Origin: Glossina fuscipes
Taxonomy: Eukaryota; Arthropoda; Insecta; Diptera; Glossinidae
DNA length: 64,000 nt
Reading direction: 5' to 3'
Assembly (NCBI RefSeq): GCF_014805625.2
Contig: NW_023998440.1
Location: 1,338,621-1,402,620 of the forward strand
In this document: one piece after another, positions 46,185-57,543 of the stretch
Position numbering within the stretch: position 1 is the stretch's first letter
How the letters are laid out: each line of letters begins with the position of its first letter
Made by a program: the position numbers and the translations under genes
Notes under the pieces: generated by a model
Databases searched by the model: none
Told to the model about the DNA's origin: nothing
Seen by the model: only the letters and a program-made list of their open reading frames with translations

Positions 46185-47247
46185 GGAAGGACGCTAATCC
46201 ATACCGCGACCTTAAAAAATCTACTACGCTCGCCCGTGCCCTTAGCCTTCCAGCTTTTAAGCATTCTTATAAATCCCCCCACCTTCTTTGTTCGGAGTAT
46301 CGTAGAGTGTTGGGCGGCAGAAAGTGCGCACCAAACACTTGGTGCCTGATAGCCTCAAATTAATTTGGAATGTGATGAATGTGATGTCTCACTCGTCCTT
46401 TGGCAGAATCTGCATAAATCGGTAGCGGAGATATGCATGCTTTTCAAGTGATACCTGAGGGAATTACGACCCGTGCAGAAGCCTGTGACCAGGCGTAGGT
46501 CGCTCTCTCTTAGTTCCAGCAGGTTCATGTGCATTTTTCGTGCCGTTCTCCTGCAGGAGAGGCTCAGCACCTAACACGGTCTCTCGGTTCGCACCTTAGC
46601 TAGACGATCAATCCTCTCGTTGTCCTCAATACCGGAATGCCCAGGCAACCACATTAAGTCCACGTCGTTGTGTTTATCTAGCTTATTCAATGTTTGAAGG
46701 CGCTCCAACACGCGCCTAACCATTTGGCCATTCAGGGTGTTTATGACAGCCTGACTGTCGGAAAAAATTACAGATAAGTTCTCTCCCGCATTGCCAAGAA
46801 AATGCATAGACTTCTACTTGGAAAATGGAGGAATTATATCCCATTGGTAAAGGCCTCGCCTCAGCTTTGCTATTTTCTGGTTTTGAACGGCCGCTGTACC
46901 ATTTCGTTGCTTCTACCTTGTGTTCGAAAGCTAGCCCGTCCTAGTCCGATCTCACCGATATGTTCACTCTAAATTATTATTAGCTTTGCAACGCAGTGAT
47001 CCGGTATCTTAACAAAGAGTTCGTCCGTGGATTCTTTTAATACATCTAGGCAGATACTGATATTTCCCGATTTTAGCTTGTTGATTATCGTTAGTCTGAG
47101 TGCGATCGGACATGCCCTTTTTATGGCTATAGGAAGAGGCGTTACGCCCAGCAGGGTTTTTAGGGCATTCAAGAGATAGGGTCTCATCCGGTCATGCCAG
47201 CGCAAGCGAGACGCTGGATTTTGTTTAGCGTCCTCGCTGTCGTTTTT
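46185..47247 (-). mobile_element. Decayed non-LTR retrotransposon 3' end (RNase H and C-terminal region)
   Basis: Read on the minus strand, the fragment starts after a stop at 47248 with the region that follows reverse transcriptase (LLNALKTLLGVTPLPIAIKR, then CPIALRL). It passes in-frame stops at about 46966 and 46867. It then shows the RNase H core: GYNSSIFQVEVYA with the Glu motif (46803-46841), VIFSDSQAVINTL with the second Asp, and WLPGHSGIEDNERIDRLA with the terminal Asp. A +1 shift separates the Glu motif from the SDSQ motif. The first catalytic Asp motif (TDGS-type) is not found. After another stop come RNSLRYHLKSMH and DLCRFCQRTSETSHS, the Cys/His-rich tail seen after RNase H in I-, LOA- and R1-like LINEs. 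No endonuclease or RT catalytic domain is present. It is a dead, 5'-truncated copy. Confidence 0.85.
46571..46807 (-). pseudogene. RNase H domain remnant of the LINE
   Basis: Seventy-eight codons carrying SDSQAVI and the loop WLPGHSGIEDNERIDRLA that ends the RNase H fold. The SDS Asp, the His of GHSG and the last Asp (NERID) are all kept. The N-terminal beta strands with the first Asp are lost or scrambled upstream, so the enzyme cannot be active. In the intact family this domain would degrade the RNA of the RNA-DNA hybrid during target-primed reverse transcription. Confidence 0.85.
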
Positions 47248-47254
47248 TCAGAAT

Positions 47255-47350
47255 TTTACGCTTATCAAGATTATATATACTTTATACGACCTATGGAGTT
47301 TCCTCTTGAGTACTGCCCAAACATTTTAGTACAATTCGTAAATGTTTCTT
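47255..47350 (+). mobile_element. Possible 3' remnant of a DINE-1-type repeat
   Basis: GCTTATCAAGATTATATATACTTTAT followed by ACGACCTATGGAGTTTCC resembles the well-known fly DINE-1/DNAREP1 stretch in which a TGATCAAGAATATATATAC-type sequence is followed by TTTATAGGGTCGGAAACG. The rest is too diverged to follow. It abuts the truncated 5' side of the LINE fragment. The identification rests on memory of the family and is weak. Confidence 0.3.
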
Positions 47351-49618
47351 CCTTTTTGAATAAGCGATTTCATAGCTAACAGAAAGCTAAAATAGTTCAA
47401 CTATTCAGTTGTTATTAATTCCATTAATAAAAAATCAAAAAAAAAGGTTTCAAGCCATTTTACTCTAGATTGTATTTGTAAAACAATCAAACGAACAGGA
47501 AACATAACTGAAATAATCCAGAAAGTATTCTCCGAAGAAATTTATCCCAAGTTATTAAAAATATTTGGTGTAATTCTTAGAAGCACTTTCGCCCGTTCGC
47601 CCTAACTTTCGTAGGAAGGTTGATACTCAAAATTGTGAATTTGACAAAAAGTAAACAAATAAGTCAAATAATAAGAGTAATTCAACTTAGTGAATATTCA
47701 AAAACATGAGCAAAATTTTGAAATTTTTGTAAATTTCAAAACAGTGGAAAATTCGGAAATATCTGAATTGATTAAACGTTGCATTCTGATAAGAAAAAAT
47801 GCATTCCCAATCAGCGTTGGTTTGGGAGTTGTTATGACGACTCTCGTCTATCGAAAAAAATAAAGTTTTGCGTGCTGGCCTGATTTCAGACTCGGTCCTA
47901 TGGAGACCGATGATGCTGTAACCTCTGGTCATCATCAAATTCATCAGTGGTTCTAAAAGCAGGGTTTAAAAGCGTTTTGAAAGACCGAAAAGTCAAGTTG
48001 CTTTCAAAAGCACACGTTTTTAATATACTAAAATGCAGCCCGTCCACCATCGTCCATTTTACATGAGCACTTACCCATGAGAAAGCTATATAAAGATATA
48101 TGTGGCAATGTGTGAAGCACAGGCTCATCATGACACTCGACAGTCAGCCAAATATTCAGCAGCCTACGCAAATGGCACTAGAATAACCGTAACTGTGTGT
48201 AAGCTAATGATCAAAATCCCATGAAACTTCGACTCGTATCTATGGAAAACATATGGGTCGCTCAACAGTGTTGTCCTAAATGTGTAAGACCGGAGACTTA
48301 TTGAGTGATGTGATAGGAATCGGCTTATCAGCCAGCATTAGGTTGTAAGACCTTCACTTCTTTCCATATATTCGTTGATTGCGGAGGTGTTGAATAGAAA
48401 GCTAAAGATAATGAGAAGGACCTTCGGTAAAATAAGATCGATTTTTTTATAAATTTATATTTAATTAAAAACTTTGACGAAAGAAAAAATACGTGGGTGT
48501 ATGTGCCGACTACCGTTTATATTCATTTATATAAAAGTAACATAACATGACTTTTTAAATTAATTGTTATTTATTTTATCTTATATTTTAACATTTCAGA
48601 TCGATTTTTCTGCCACTGACAATAAACATGAACGCGTGTTACTGCATGTACATATGTCTCGCCACAGGTATGTATGTGTAAAATCGTTATTCGTTATACA
48701 AGCATTACAAATTTTTTTCTTTTTTTTTTTCTTGACAAATTTTAAATGATAATAGTTTGATAGGAAATGAAACAAAAGACAAATAAGCAAACAAACGTGT
48801 AGCACATTAATGATGTATTTACATATGTGTGAACGTATTATACAAAAAAAAAAGAAAAAAAAAAGGGTTTTCAATCACATAAATCTATCTGCTATATATA
48901 TATTCCATAAAAGATTTTCCTTTGATTGGTGCACAAACCCGGCAATAACTGCATTAGGGTCTATAAAGAGCTCGCTGCATGTTGTGTCATTCTCTAGTAA
49001 AGTCTGTGCACATGACACTTGGATAATAAGATAAATCAATACAAAACTGAAACACCAAACATTCTGTACAATATAACACTAGAAACAGCAAAGGTGCAGA
49101 TTGTGACACAAGCTCTGCAATAAAAAATAGAAAAAAAACAAAAAAAAAAAAACAAAGAAAAACTAACAAGAACTCTAACACTTTGTCATGGATTTATAAA
49201 CTGTATTTATGCATATGTAGGTAAACTGCAACTCCACCCACTTTATATCTATATAAAAAGCTGTAGTTCAAAACCTTAACAGTTACTCGCTAACAGTTGG
49301 AAATCTAACCCAATAACTAACAACAAAGTTACACATTTAGCTCGAATCGCGTAGACTAAATACATACATATATACAATATATCACTAAGAGAGTTAGAAA
49401 CATTTTTCAAACTGAAAATTTATGTACACTAGATGGTCGAGCTTTCAATATATATAAAGTGTGGAGGTGATTGATTTTTATAGCTTTTCCTAGCAAAATA
49501 TTCATAGCATACGACTTTGTATATGCACATTACCTTGTCCCGTTATTCTCATTCCAACAGGAAAAAATTTTCTTCGGATATCTGTTAAAGTTGTTATTTA
49601 TTTATATATATATTTGCA
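47351..49618. other. AT-rich unique DNA
   Basis: Minus frames at 47687-48131 have no family match. T and A runs occur at 48711-48730 and 48843-48864. No gene supported. Confidence 0.5.
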
Positions 49619-49639
49619 TTTTTTTTTTTTTTTTTTTTT
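49619..49639 (+). repeat. 21-bp T run
   Basis: Uninterrupted T run. No retroposed body recognised on the minus strand side. Confidence 0.9.
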
Positions 49640-50358
49640 GTCTTCAACAAAAGACAAAGATTAATGTTGTGTCTTGAAACTTATTGACAATCTAAATGAG
49701 TTGGAAAATATGTGCATATAAATATATCGCATGTAAGCATTTTCCAGGTAAATATGCTGAACATTGTGCAAATACTGCATGCACTTTGGTCACTGTTTTG
49801 TGAATATTATGTCACTAGGGCTTATGCAAACTCTTCTGTTCTATTTTTCTTTCTAATTTAATCCCTTGGATTTTGTCATCGATATACTGGAAATAGGAGA
49901 GTAGCGAAAGCAAAAAAGGAAAAACTTGGAAAAATAAAAGTTATTTATAGCAAATGTTGGAGCTGAAGATTCTCTTAAGTCCTTCATTATGCAAAACTAA
50001 AGCATACAAAATTGTTTTTTTTTTTTGTAAGGTCCTGCTCTTTTATTTTTAAAGCTTGTAGTCAATTAAAAGAGAAACAAATAAACCATATTAGCCTCGG
50101 ACCTATCATCTCCAAATGCTGCCATTTGCTATTAAGAAATAATGTATATCATCTTCCAAGTTAATGCCTTCATCTATAAAGTATTTTTACAGCTTGATAC
50201 GCTCTTTGATAAATAATAGTTACGATTGAATTAACAAGAAACATGATAAGAAATTGCATTCACGTTAGTACCACCAAGCGCTTGTATATTCCTTCGATCA
50301 ATAATTTCCAGGACTAGATAAGAAAAAACATTTGTTCTCCTATTCGAAAAACACGCAA
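49640..50358. other. AT-rich unique DNA
   Basis: Nothing beyond T runs and scattered short frames. Confidence 0.55.
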
Positions 50359-50541
50359 TCAGGCCGAGGGGTTCGGAAAGCTCTTCAACGTGTGTAATGA
50401 CGTTACTTCATGATCCAAATCTTTTCCTTTGGAATCCACTGGACTATCTTTTGAGGCTTGCAAACGTTGCGGCCTAGAGGTGGACAACATCGTGGATGGA
50501 GCTGTAATTGGAAATTGTGGAAGCTTTTCTCGTGTAGTCAT
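50359..50541 (-). CDS. Unidentified 60-codon open frame, disordered-protein-like
   Basis: Starts at an ATG with a purine-rich context (AATCAATGACT). The product is 60 residues, rich in Pro, Ser, Thr and Lys (MTTREKLPQFPITAPSTML at the start, DSPVDSKGKDLDHEV in the middle, LKSFPNPSA at the end). The DNA is more GC-balanced than its flanks, and the composition is unlike the Phe/Ile/Lys-rich chance frames elsewhere. No family known. It could be a small gene or an exon of a larger one, but no splice donor of good quality is visible near its end. Confidence 0.25.
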   Translation of the reverse strand: MTTREKLPQFPITAPSTMLSTSRPQRLQASKDSPVDSKGKDLDHEVTSLHTLKSFPNPSA

Positions 50542-51036
50542 TGATTAAATGGGATAGAAGCTTAAAAAACAATTTTCTAATGTTCATACTTTTAGACTGT
50601 GTAGTTGTTTGCGAAAGTAGGCCGTGTTGGCGTTATAGAATTTCCAGCCCCGGTTAAGTTTTATTGAAATGCACTTGTCTCTTTTAGTGGGAACTTGACG
50701 TCAGTTAGCGTTTTCTATTCCTTAGACAAGAATATCATTTTATTTTACATACACACATACTTGTGGTGTCAGACAGCCAGCTTTTAATGTAAATTTTTAC
50801 GCATTGTCCGACTGCAATTTGATAAAAGAAAAATTTTAGTTTTATTATTCAATTTTAACACATCGCAAAGAAGAAGTGATATGCAATGAAAATTTGTATG
50901 CTAGGATGTGATGACATAACCCTTTAGAATTGTAGGCAAGGCAGTTACAATAGTAAAAACACTATCTCTTACATCTTTATAATGTCAGCCATCTCTTTCA
51001 AATTTTACTTTTCAATTATGTCCGGTTTTTGTTTCC
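50542..51036. other. AT-rich unique DNA
   Basis: No feature seen. Confidence 0.5.
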
Positions 51037-51580
51037 TTTTATACCCGCCATTGGAGAAACATTGGAAGTTTATGCACGCACGTTGGTATTGAAAATTGGC
51101 CAAATTGATCGGACCTGAAACCGGCAATGGAGCACAAACTGAACGTAACACCGTTTTTTTTTAAAAAAACTTTTTGGATTTTTGCTCGTTATTCGGAAAT
51201 TATCGCAAATTAAAAAGGACTTGATTTTACGAAGGACTTCTTACGTTCACGCCCAAAACTGGAAACATGCGGCCATGCCCACACAATTAAAGTAATTAAT
51301 TTTTAATAATTAAGTTTTATTTTCTTACCTCTTTGAGGTTTTGTGCTCCTTTGTCATAAAGCAAACAAGACAGAATGTTTAAAACTATTTTGTATACTCC
51401 TCAAACGAAGATATATGATCTGCCAAAATGAATGTGGTTGACACCGCGATTAATTTTTTCTTAATAATACCAGCGATATGGGTCTCAAATGAAAGGACTT
51501 GAAGAGTAGAATGCGAAAAGCATAGTGGTGGGTATGCGAGATTCGGCCTCCTCCGAATATAACTTTCTTACTTGCTTTTT
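51037..51580 (+). mobile_element. R2 dispersed repeat (copy b)
   Basis: The 5' side has TTTATACCCGCCATTGG and, at 51111-51129, GGACCTGAAACCGGCAATGG. The middle contains ACGCCCAAAACTGG and CATGCCCACAC, typical of the 'acgcccac' motifs in tephritid repeats as I know them. The 3' end has GTGGTGGGTATGCGAGATTC, CGGCCTCCTCCGAATATAAC and TTTCTTACTTGC. The last block matches the 3' end of the 22.2 kb copy at about 17 of 21 positions. No coding frame. Confidence 0.5.
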
Positions 51581-52602
51581 TTAGATTTTAGTTCTAATCA
51601 TTGGGGCGTCCACTGCGTCTAGCATCATTCGTGTCCGGTACGACCTCGTCTAAAAACAGTTAGCTGACGATAAAGTCTTTTGTGTCGGACGAAGAAAAGT
51701 TGCCATAAAATATCGCAAACGAATGTTTAGTAGAATAATGCTTTTGCCCATCAAAAAGGCAATATTTAATCAACTGACGATATTCGAATTTTTCTATTGT
51801 TTTCAAGGCAACCAAGGTAGTGTTACTAAAACCATTTTATCTCGCAAAAGAATAATCGATATGACCAGAAACTTTAACAGGCGGCGTGTAAGAAATGGTA
51901 CTTGTAAAAAAAAGACCGCTTTTTGTTCGGGCGAAAATAATAATAACAGTGGCACAAATTATTGATCGATGTGTCGTAATAATTAATTGAGGTAACATCG
52001 TATTTATCGCATGTGATGTGGTAGATATCAAGTCGATTTTATCTCATAGTTTCCTTTCAGACATTTAAGACTGACGCAGATCTCCCCTACCCGACTCAGA
52101 GAGAATCTAAAATTCAAGTCTAGGTGTAGTTACAGTTAAAAGCTTTTACAGCTCTTAATATTATGTAAGAAACAGGGGGAATTGTAGACAATTACACAAT
52201 CATGCATCGATTTTGGCAGATTATTGAATTTGAAGAACAATAGCGCATGCATCGGAAATAAAATAAATAAACAAGCACTAACGCCTAACCCCCGTAACCA
52301 CCTCGGTAAGTAACGATAATATAGCCGGCATTATATCCATTTTGTTAAAACCAGGGAATAGGATAACTTGTTGCTATAGTAAAGTAAATCCAAACAGGCT
52401 TAATATAACTTATTCAACATAATGTACTTTTAGCACTGAATGGATTGTTGCCAAACATCAAAAACGTAAAGTACTTACGGAAATTTTAATTTTTAAACTG
52501 TTTGCTTCTCCCATAGGCGTACTTAGGTGATTTTTGATATAATTTGTTGTAGAAGATATAGTTTTAAAATTATGATCCTTGCAAAACATGGAAATTCGTT
52601 AA
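51581..52602. other. Mostly unique DNA
   Basis: An 80-codon plus-strand frame from ATG at 51723 has no family match and is rich in Asn and Arg. No gene is supported. Confidence 0.45.
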
Positions 52603-52936
52603 TTCGTCTCGGCATTAGAATCATTAGACAAATCTTCCTTCAGTGTATATGAAAAAGCATACAAAGAATGTACAGAGGAAGATCCTGTCGTTACCTGATT
52701 AGGAAAAATAAATTCGTATCTATTAACAACGTTTTCTCTAGGTCAAGGAAAATGAATTCAGCAGTTCTGTGCTGTTTGACCCTTTTGTGAACGCCTTAGC
52801 TGAAATAGTCGACGCTATGGGAAGCATTTATTTTGGCGACGATATTTTTATTCCGTTAAGCTCTGATCAGTGGACTGATGATTCCTGTAAAGCTAGAATA
52901 GTGCTTGGTAGAATTAACAATGTAATGCAAGCGACT
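52603..52936 (+). CDS. Possible two-piece coding segment, unidentified
   Basis: Two stop-free pieces in a protein-like composition. The first (52603-52695) reads FVSALESLDKSSFSVYEKAY and then KECTEEDPVVT. The second follows a good splice-acceptor-like sequence (CGTTTTCTCTAG ending at 52741) and reads VKENEFSSSVLFDPFVNAL, then AEIVDAMGSIYFGDD, up to a TAA at 52937. The TTTTCTCTAG and the phase fit an exon start. The AEIVDAMGSIYF stretch faintly recalls the LGSxFxF region of glycolipid-transfer (GLTP/CPTP) proteins, but this is an impression without alignment. Could also be a pseudogene or chance. Confidence 0.2.
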
Positions 52937-54163
52937 TAAAAACTGTTACCTGCCTGTTAACTGCCTTAGACATAATGGCGTCAGAGTTAGCATTAAAATG
53001 GGTGATGTGCCTATTGAATTGATGAAATCTTTGCGTTGTCTCGAAACAATATTCGATAACAAATTAATATTTTCCGTCCATATGCATAACTAATTAATTT
53101 TCTACGCATTGGTAATTAAAAGTAAATTAATTTATTCGTTTCCACCGTTACTTTTATATCACTTTTCATAACTTTGCGCTTCAAAGTGTCAGTAGTGAGT
53201 TATGATGCATAGTATATGCATTTCAAAATCGTGAATATTTGTGGTATTAAAAAATGTAAACGCTTGAGACACCGAATGAGGATTTACCGTAACCATTCCT
53301 TCACGTCGTTTAAACAAATCGCAAACAAAAAGGAGAGAACGCAAACAAACATTTTCACGTTTAGAGATGATTAATGTTAAAGTCAAAAATTTTAAGTGCC
53401 TTAGAGAAATGAAACTGTTTAAAAGTGTGAAACTGCGACGAACATTGCATAAAAACCTATGACATTAAATGGAACAGTCATTTTAAATGCTAATAATAAA
53501 ATAAATGGTTGATCCTTTCAAGGATGCTGAGAGCTATTTAAAAACACAAAGATCTGATTATCATACAATGTAAAGCTGAGAGACACACAGTAAAAGTAAA
53601 ATGGAAGGATTGAAATATGACTTTGAAACATAACAACAAGCGAAGAAGTAATATATTCGGTCTAAACCCTGTTAAACATTACCACGGTAGACATCACCAA
53701 TCGTTAACTTCAATATTCATGCATTCAAAGCATTGAAGGAAGAAGTATAGCTACGGATGGTTTTAGAAATAGAGTTGGAAACGCTATATTTGCGTTCTGA
53801 TTGGAAGCGCAACATAAAAAGTCCAGCAAATGCGTAAAGAGAGAGGATAAAAAAAAATTGATCAGGTATACGGAAGTTAATCAACGAAATGCTTCCCTCC
53901 CCTTTTTTGAAATAACAGTCCTTTTAATCTTAAATCCAAAATCATAAAACTGTATCGATGCGAAACAATTTGACTGACAAGGGCTTCCGTTCTTTCCGAG
54001 GTATTAAAAATAACTCAATTGTTGTCCGGAACAAGCAGCAGGTCTCTTGAATTGTAATACTCCTTTTTGGAGGAGTGTATGGTGAAGTATATATTATTTA
54101 CAATAAAACAAACAACAAGAACGAAACCAGACTCGAAAGGCAGCCCGATATATTATAGTTATT
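52937..54163. other. AT-rich unique DNA
   Basis: A small inverted repeat ACTCCT-TTTTGG-AGGAGT lies at about 54058-54076. No gene supported. Confidence 0.5.
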
Positions 54164-54545
54164 AGGAAAGCAGTAAAAACACTACATTGGGTCCCGGCCC
54201 ACAATTATATGCTCTACACCTGTCTACAGTTCTTCATATGGGGACTTTTCAAAATAAGTTATATGACAGGTGATCGAAAGCATTCATGGTTAGGCCGAAA
54301 CACGTCAGTATAGCAAATATCATCAACAAATTTGCCTCAAATCGACCTGTTCGGCCTGTAAGTTGAACACAAGAAAACAAGACGGAGAGACGGGCCGACG
54401 AGCAGACACGCCTAAGTCAATTGAGAAAGTGGCTCTACAGCGATCGGCATAACAAAAGGTAGGTCTATCGCAAGTCCTGCCATGTGCTCCATAAGTCCGC
54501 ACAAACTTAATATTACTTCGTACGACGAGTGGTGCAAGATGTAAC
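54164..54545 (+). mobile_element. R1 dispersed repeat, short form (copy g)
   Basis: The 5' end is AAAAACACTACATTGGG with GCTCTACACC at 54211-54220. Then GGGACTTTTCAAAATAAG, the block GGCCGAAACACGTCAGTATAG, GAACACAAGAAAACAAGACGG and GGGCCGACGAGCAGACACG. The 3' end is CCGCACAAACTTAATATTAC, then ACGAGTGGTGCAAG. Same order and length (about 380 bases) as the 4.2 kb copy. The small minus-strand frame inside (54323-54547) is incidental. Confidence 0.7.
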
Positions 54546-57065
54546 ATGTATACTAATAAACAAAGTTAAACTGATGTATATATTCTTGAAGTGACTCGAC
54601 TCAGTGCGAGAATAGTGCGCACTTGAACTAGATATAATTCTAACTCCTGCCCAAGAATGCTTCGGCTTTTTTTCTTATCATATATACGCCGATGAGAACA
54701 AAAAAGTTTTAAAGAAGATATCCATTCACCAGCAAATTAAACGTCGATCACAATTCTCGCGTTGCCACAAAGTATTTATTCTTTAGGCATTTAGGCAGGC
54801 ATTATAGGAAGAAAATGTGAAACAAATTTCATCAACTTTGCCAGCATTTGTTCCATCACCACCCTTAGGATGCAACAAACCAAAATATAACATACACGTC
54901 AATATTTTGAAAACTATGGTCTTTTTACTGATTAGTTTTCGATTCAAACTACGTTTCGTTTCAAGTGAAGCGTTCGTTAACAAATGCAACCAACATTGCT
55001 TAACAGCCACCTAAAATAAAACGTAAACTAATTCGACAGGCTCTGGAGTCACACCAAAAAATAATTTTGAAATGCATTTAACCAAATCTAATCAAAGTGG
55101 ATAAACTTTAAGGACTTGTCTCTAGTGACGCTAATGATGGCGTCAAAAATGCTACATGTATGCCTTGCATCCTTATGTACACCATTCATCGCAATAAAAT
55201 TGTTATAGCGAGCTTAATATTAAATTTTATATTTAGTGGTGATCGCTAAGTATTTACAAAAATTAACTGAAAAATTTCCACTTCACCGATAATCAATTAT
55301 TGATAGACAATAGTCGCAATAAAAATATTTCAATTCGATTTGATTGCATTGGTGGTGTGTAGCGTGTACTATTATTATAGTTTCTAGAACTGAGGAAGAC
55401 GTTCAGTGCCTAACTGTTGTCGTATCTGGACTGTTTATATCTTACTCCGCTTTTCACATTATCCATGGTAGATTAAGTGTGACCAGATGTGTGCGCCGAC
55501 AAAGGGATGTGAGATAATGTGCGAAAATTTGGCGAGCCAAAGACCGAAGCCTATTGAATATAGATGGGGACGAACCATTCTTACGACAATTGCTCTTTGA
55601 GAAAGAAATTTTCATCAAACGGATCAATTTTTTGTGTACCTCTCACATAAGTATTCCTGCGAAAGTAAGCTTTTATATGGCAGAAAAATACCAATATTCA
55701 AGAATTTCAAACAAAAATTGGTCCAGAATTGTAATATAAAATAAAAATCAATAGCTTAAGATATGGACTATGTAGGTGATAAAACTTTACTTTTTGGGTT
55801 CTAACAAATATTTTATTAAAAGTAAGAAAAAATTACTTGTTCAGTCAACTTGGCATTTCAAGAGAAGGGAAAGAGTTGCTAAGAGCGCACATTTTCCCCC
55901 ATCCATATACGGTCTCTCGGTAAAACTAAAGTTTTATAAAGGTAGCAAAGGTTAATTTTTCGCACTTGTTTTCAAGAATTTGAACAACGTCAGCTTACGT
56001 TTTGGGCCCTCTCCGATGTAAAGGCTCCTACGAAACGTATGCCTTTTCCTAAAAACAGAATATACCTTTTGGAACTTTACAACAAAAACAAGTAAAGAAT
56101 AGTGTCAGGCAAAGCGACATACGACATTCGATGATCGGCCTTACTCCATTAGATTGTTAACTCGTTTTTTATTGAAAATTTAAACTTTTTATGATTTATT
56201 TATATCATCTGCCTCTCATCGTACCCATTAGCGTTGATGCACAAGTATAGCTTTAACGTACATAATGCATATAAATTGCAAGACACGCCGAAGATCTATT
56301 ATTATGTTGTGCAGTAAGACAAAGTGCAAATGTTTCTTGTATAATTTTACATTATTCGGGCGGATTGCAATGGTATATAAGTTAAAAATCGTATATATAT
56401 ATATCTTCATAGTGATCTTGAGTGAAACCTTGGGTCTCGGTCGCATTGATAAAAAGGAAAAATTAAAAGACAAGATTGGCAAATAAAAAAGTTACTAAAC
56501 ACTTGTATTTTGGGCAAGATCTTTAACATCATCTATCTGCGTCCATGCAACAAACTGCAACAAAACTTTTATGCGTTGCATAAAAGTGCAGTAAAGCTTC
56601 TGAATAAAATGTAAAATGTGCAACAAGCAAGTGAATTAAACATGGGGAAAAATATAAGAGTTACACAAGGCTCGAGTCAGAAGAGTAACTCACCCATCGT
56701 CTGCATGGACTTAGCTAAAATTTTATGCTAGTCCTACTTCATGTATTGACATCTACCTTGTATGAAACGCATATAATTATATAATTTTTATATTTATACT
56801 ATTTTTGTTGCATTCGTTGAGTACTATATAACTGTCCCATGGCGAGTACAGATATGTTTGAGCGTTTTATTAATTTGTAACAGCATCAGTTAGCCGATCG
56901 AGGAAATATTTGCCTTTCTAAATGGCCCTGGTGTACACTTTCACCAAACTGTACGCCAGTTTTTGCTTTGGCTTGTAAGTTGCACTTTCTTTTATTTATT
57001 TACACATACAGTACCACTACGATTAACAGTTTTACAACAAATTTAAACGAAAATAAAACAATTGA
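54546..57065. other. AT-rich unique DNA
   Basis: Short frames at 54783-55014, 55554-55739 and 56228-56486 on both strands, none recognised. No gene supported. Confidence 0.5.
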
Positions 57066-57232
57066 ACACATGATAGGGGACATGGCTTGGCTTTAAATAC
57101 CCTACACCAATTTAATGAATACAGTTACTCACATAACAGCCTCTCAAAATAAGGTGTTATTTGAAAAGCGGTCGATCGGGACCATTTTCGCACATACATT
57201 CGCACAAACACAATAAACCAGCGTTGTAAGGG
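57066..57232 (+). mobile_element. R1 dispersed repeat, internally deleted (copy h)
   Basis: The 5' end is CATGATAGGGGACATGGC, then ATACCCTACACC at 57097-57108, the cleanest example of the 5' motif. It continues CCTCTCAAAATAAGGTG and GGTCGATCGGGACCATTTTCG. Then it jumps directly to the 3' block CGCACAAACACAATAAACC. The CACGTCAG block and the tetranucleotide array are missing. A SINE-like element lies immediately downstream. Confidence 0.6.
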
Positions 57233-57405
57233 ATAATAAAATAAACCAAACCCATAATTAAAAAGGATAATAAAACGAGAAAAGACAGAAAGAGTCATAG
57301 GTACATCTAGTACAGCGGCACACCGTCAGTTGCTAAAGATCCGAGTTGGGTTTGAACCCAGGAGCCGTTGTAAACATGCCAAAGCTTACCAACCGAACAT
57401 ATTCA
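57233..57405 (-). mobile_element. tRNA-derived SINE-like element (S3)
   Basis: On the minus strand A-box-like TTCGGTTGGTAAGC (57384-57397) and B-box-like GGTTCAAACCC (57348-57358) span 50 bases, as in a tRNA. The sequence around the B box, CCTGGGTTCAAACCCAA, is close to a real T-arm. The body then runs TCTTTAGCAACTGACGGTG and ends in TTTTATTATCC-type repeats (two copies about 37 bases apart), which could be the SINE tail. The acceptor stem does not close, so it is not called a tRNA gene. Confidence 0.48.
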
Positions 57406-57543
57406 TTTCATTTTGCGAATAATGAGTAGTTTTCGGGATTAAACGAGTTGAAAAGTTGAAAATCAGTTATATTCGCATTGACTGACTTTTATTACAAAAC
57501 ATTTCCTCGAGAAACGGTTCGGAACATTGACTCTCTTATTATT

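Noticed and set aside
57340..57400. tRNA gene on the minus strand
   Set aside because: Good A and B boxes but no matching acceptor stem or anticodon arm could be found; a SINE head fits better.
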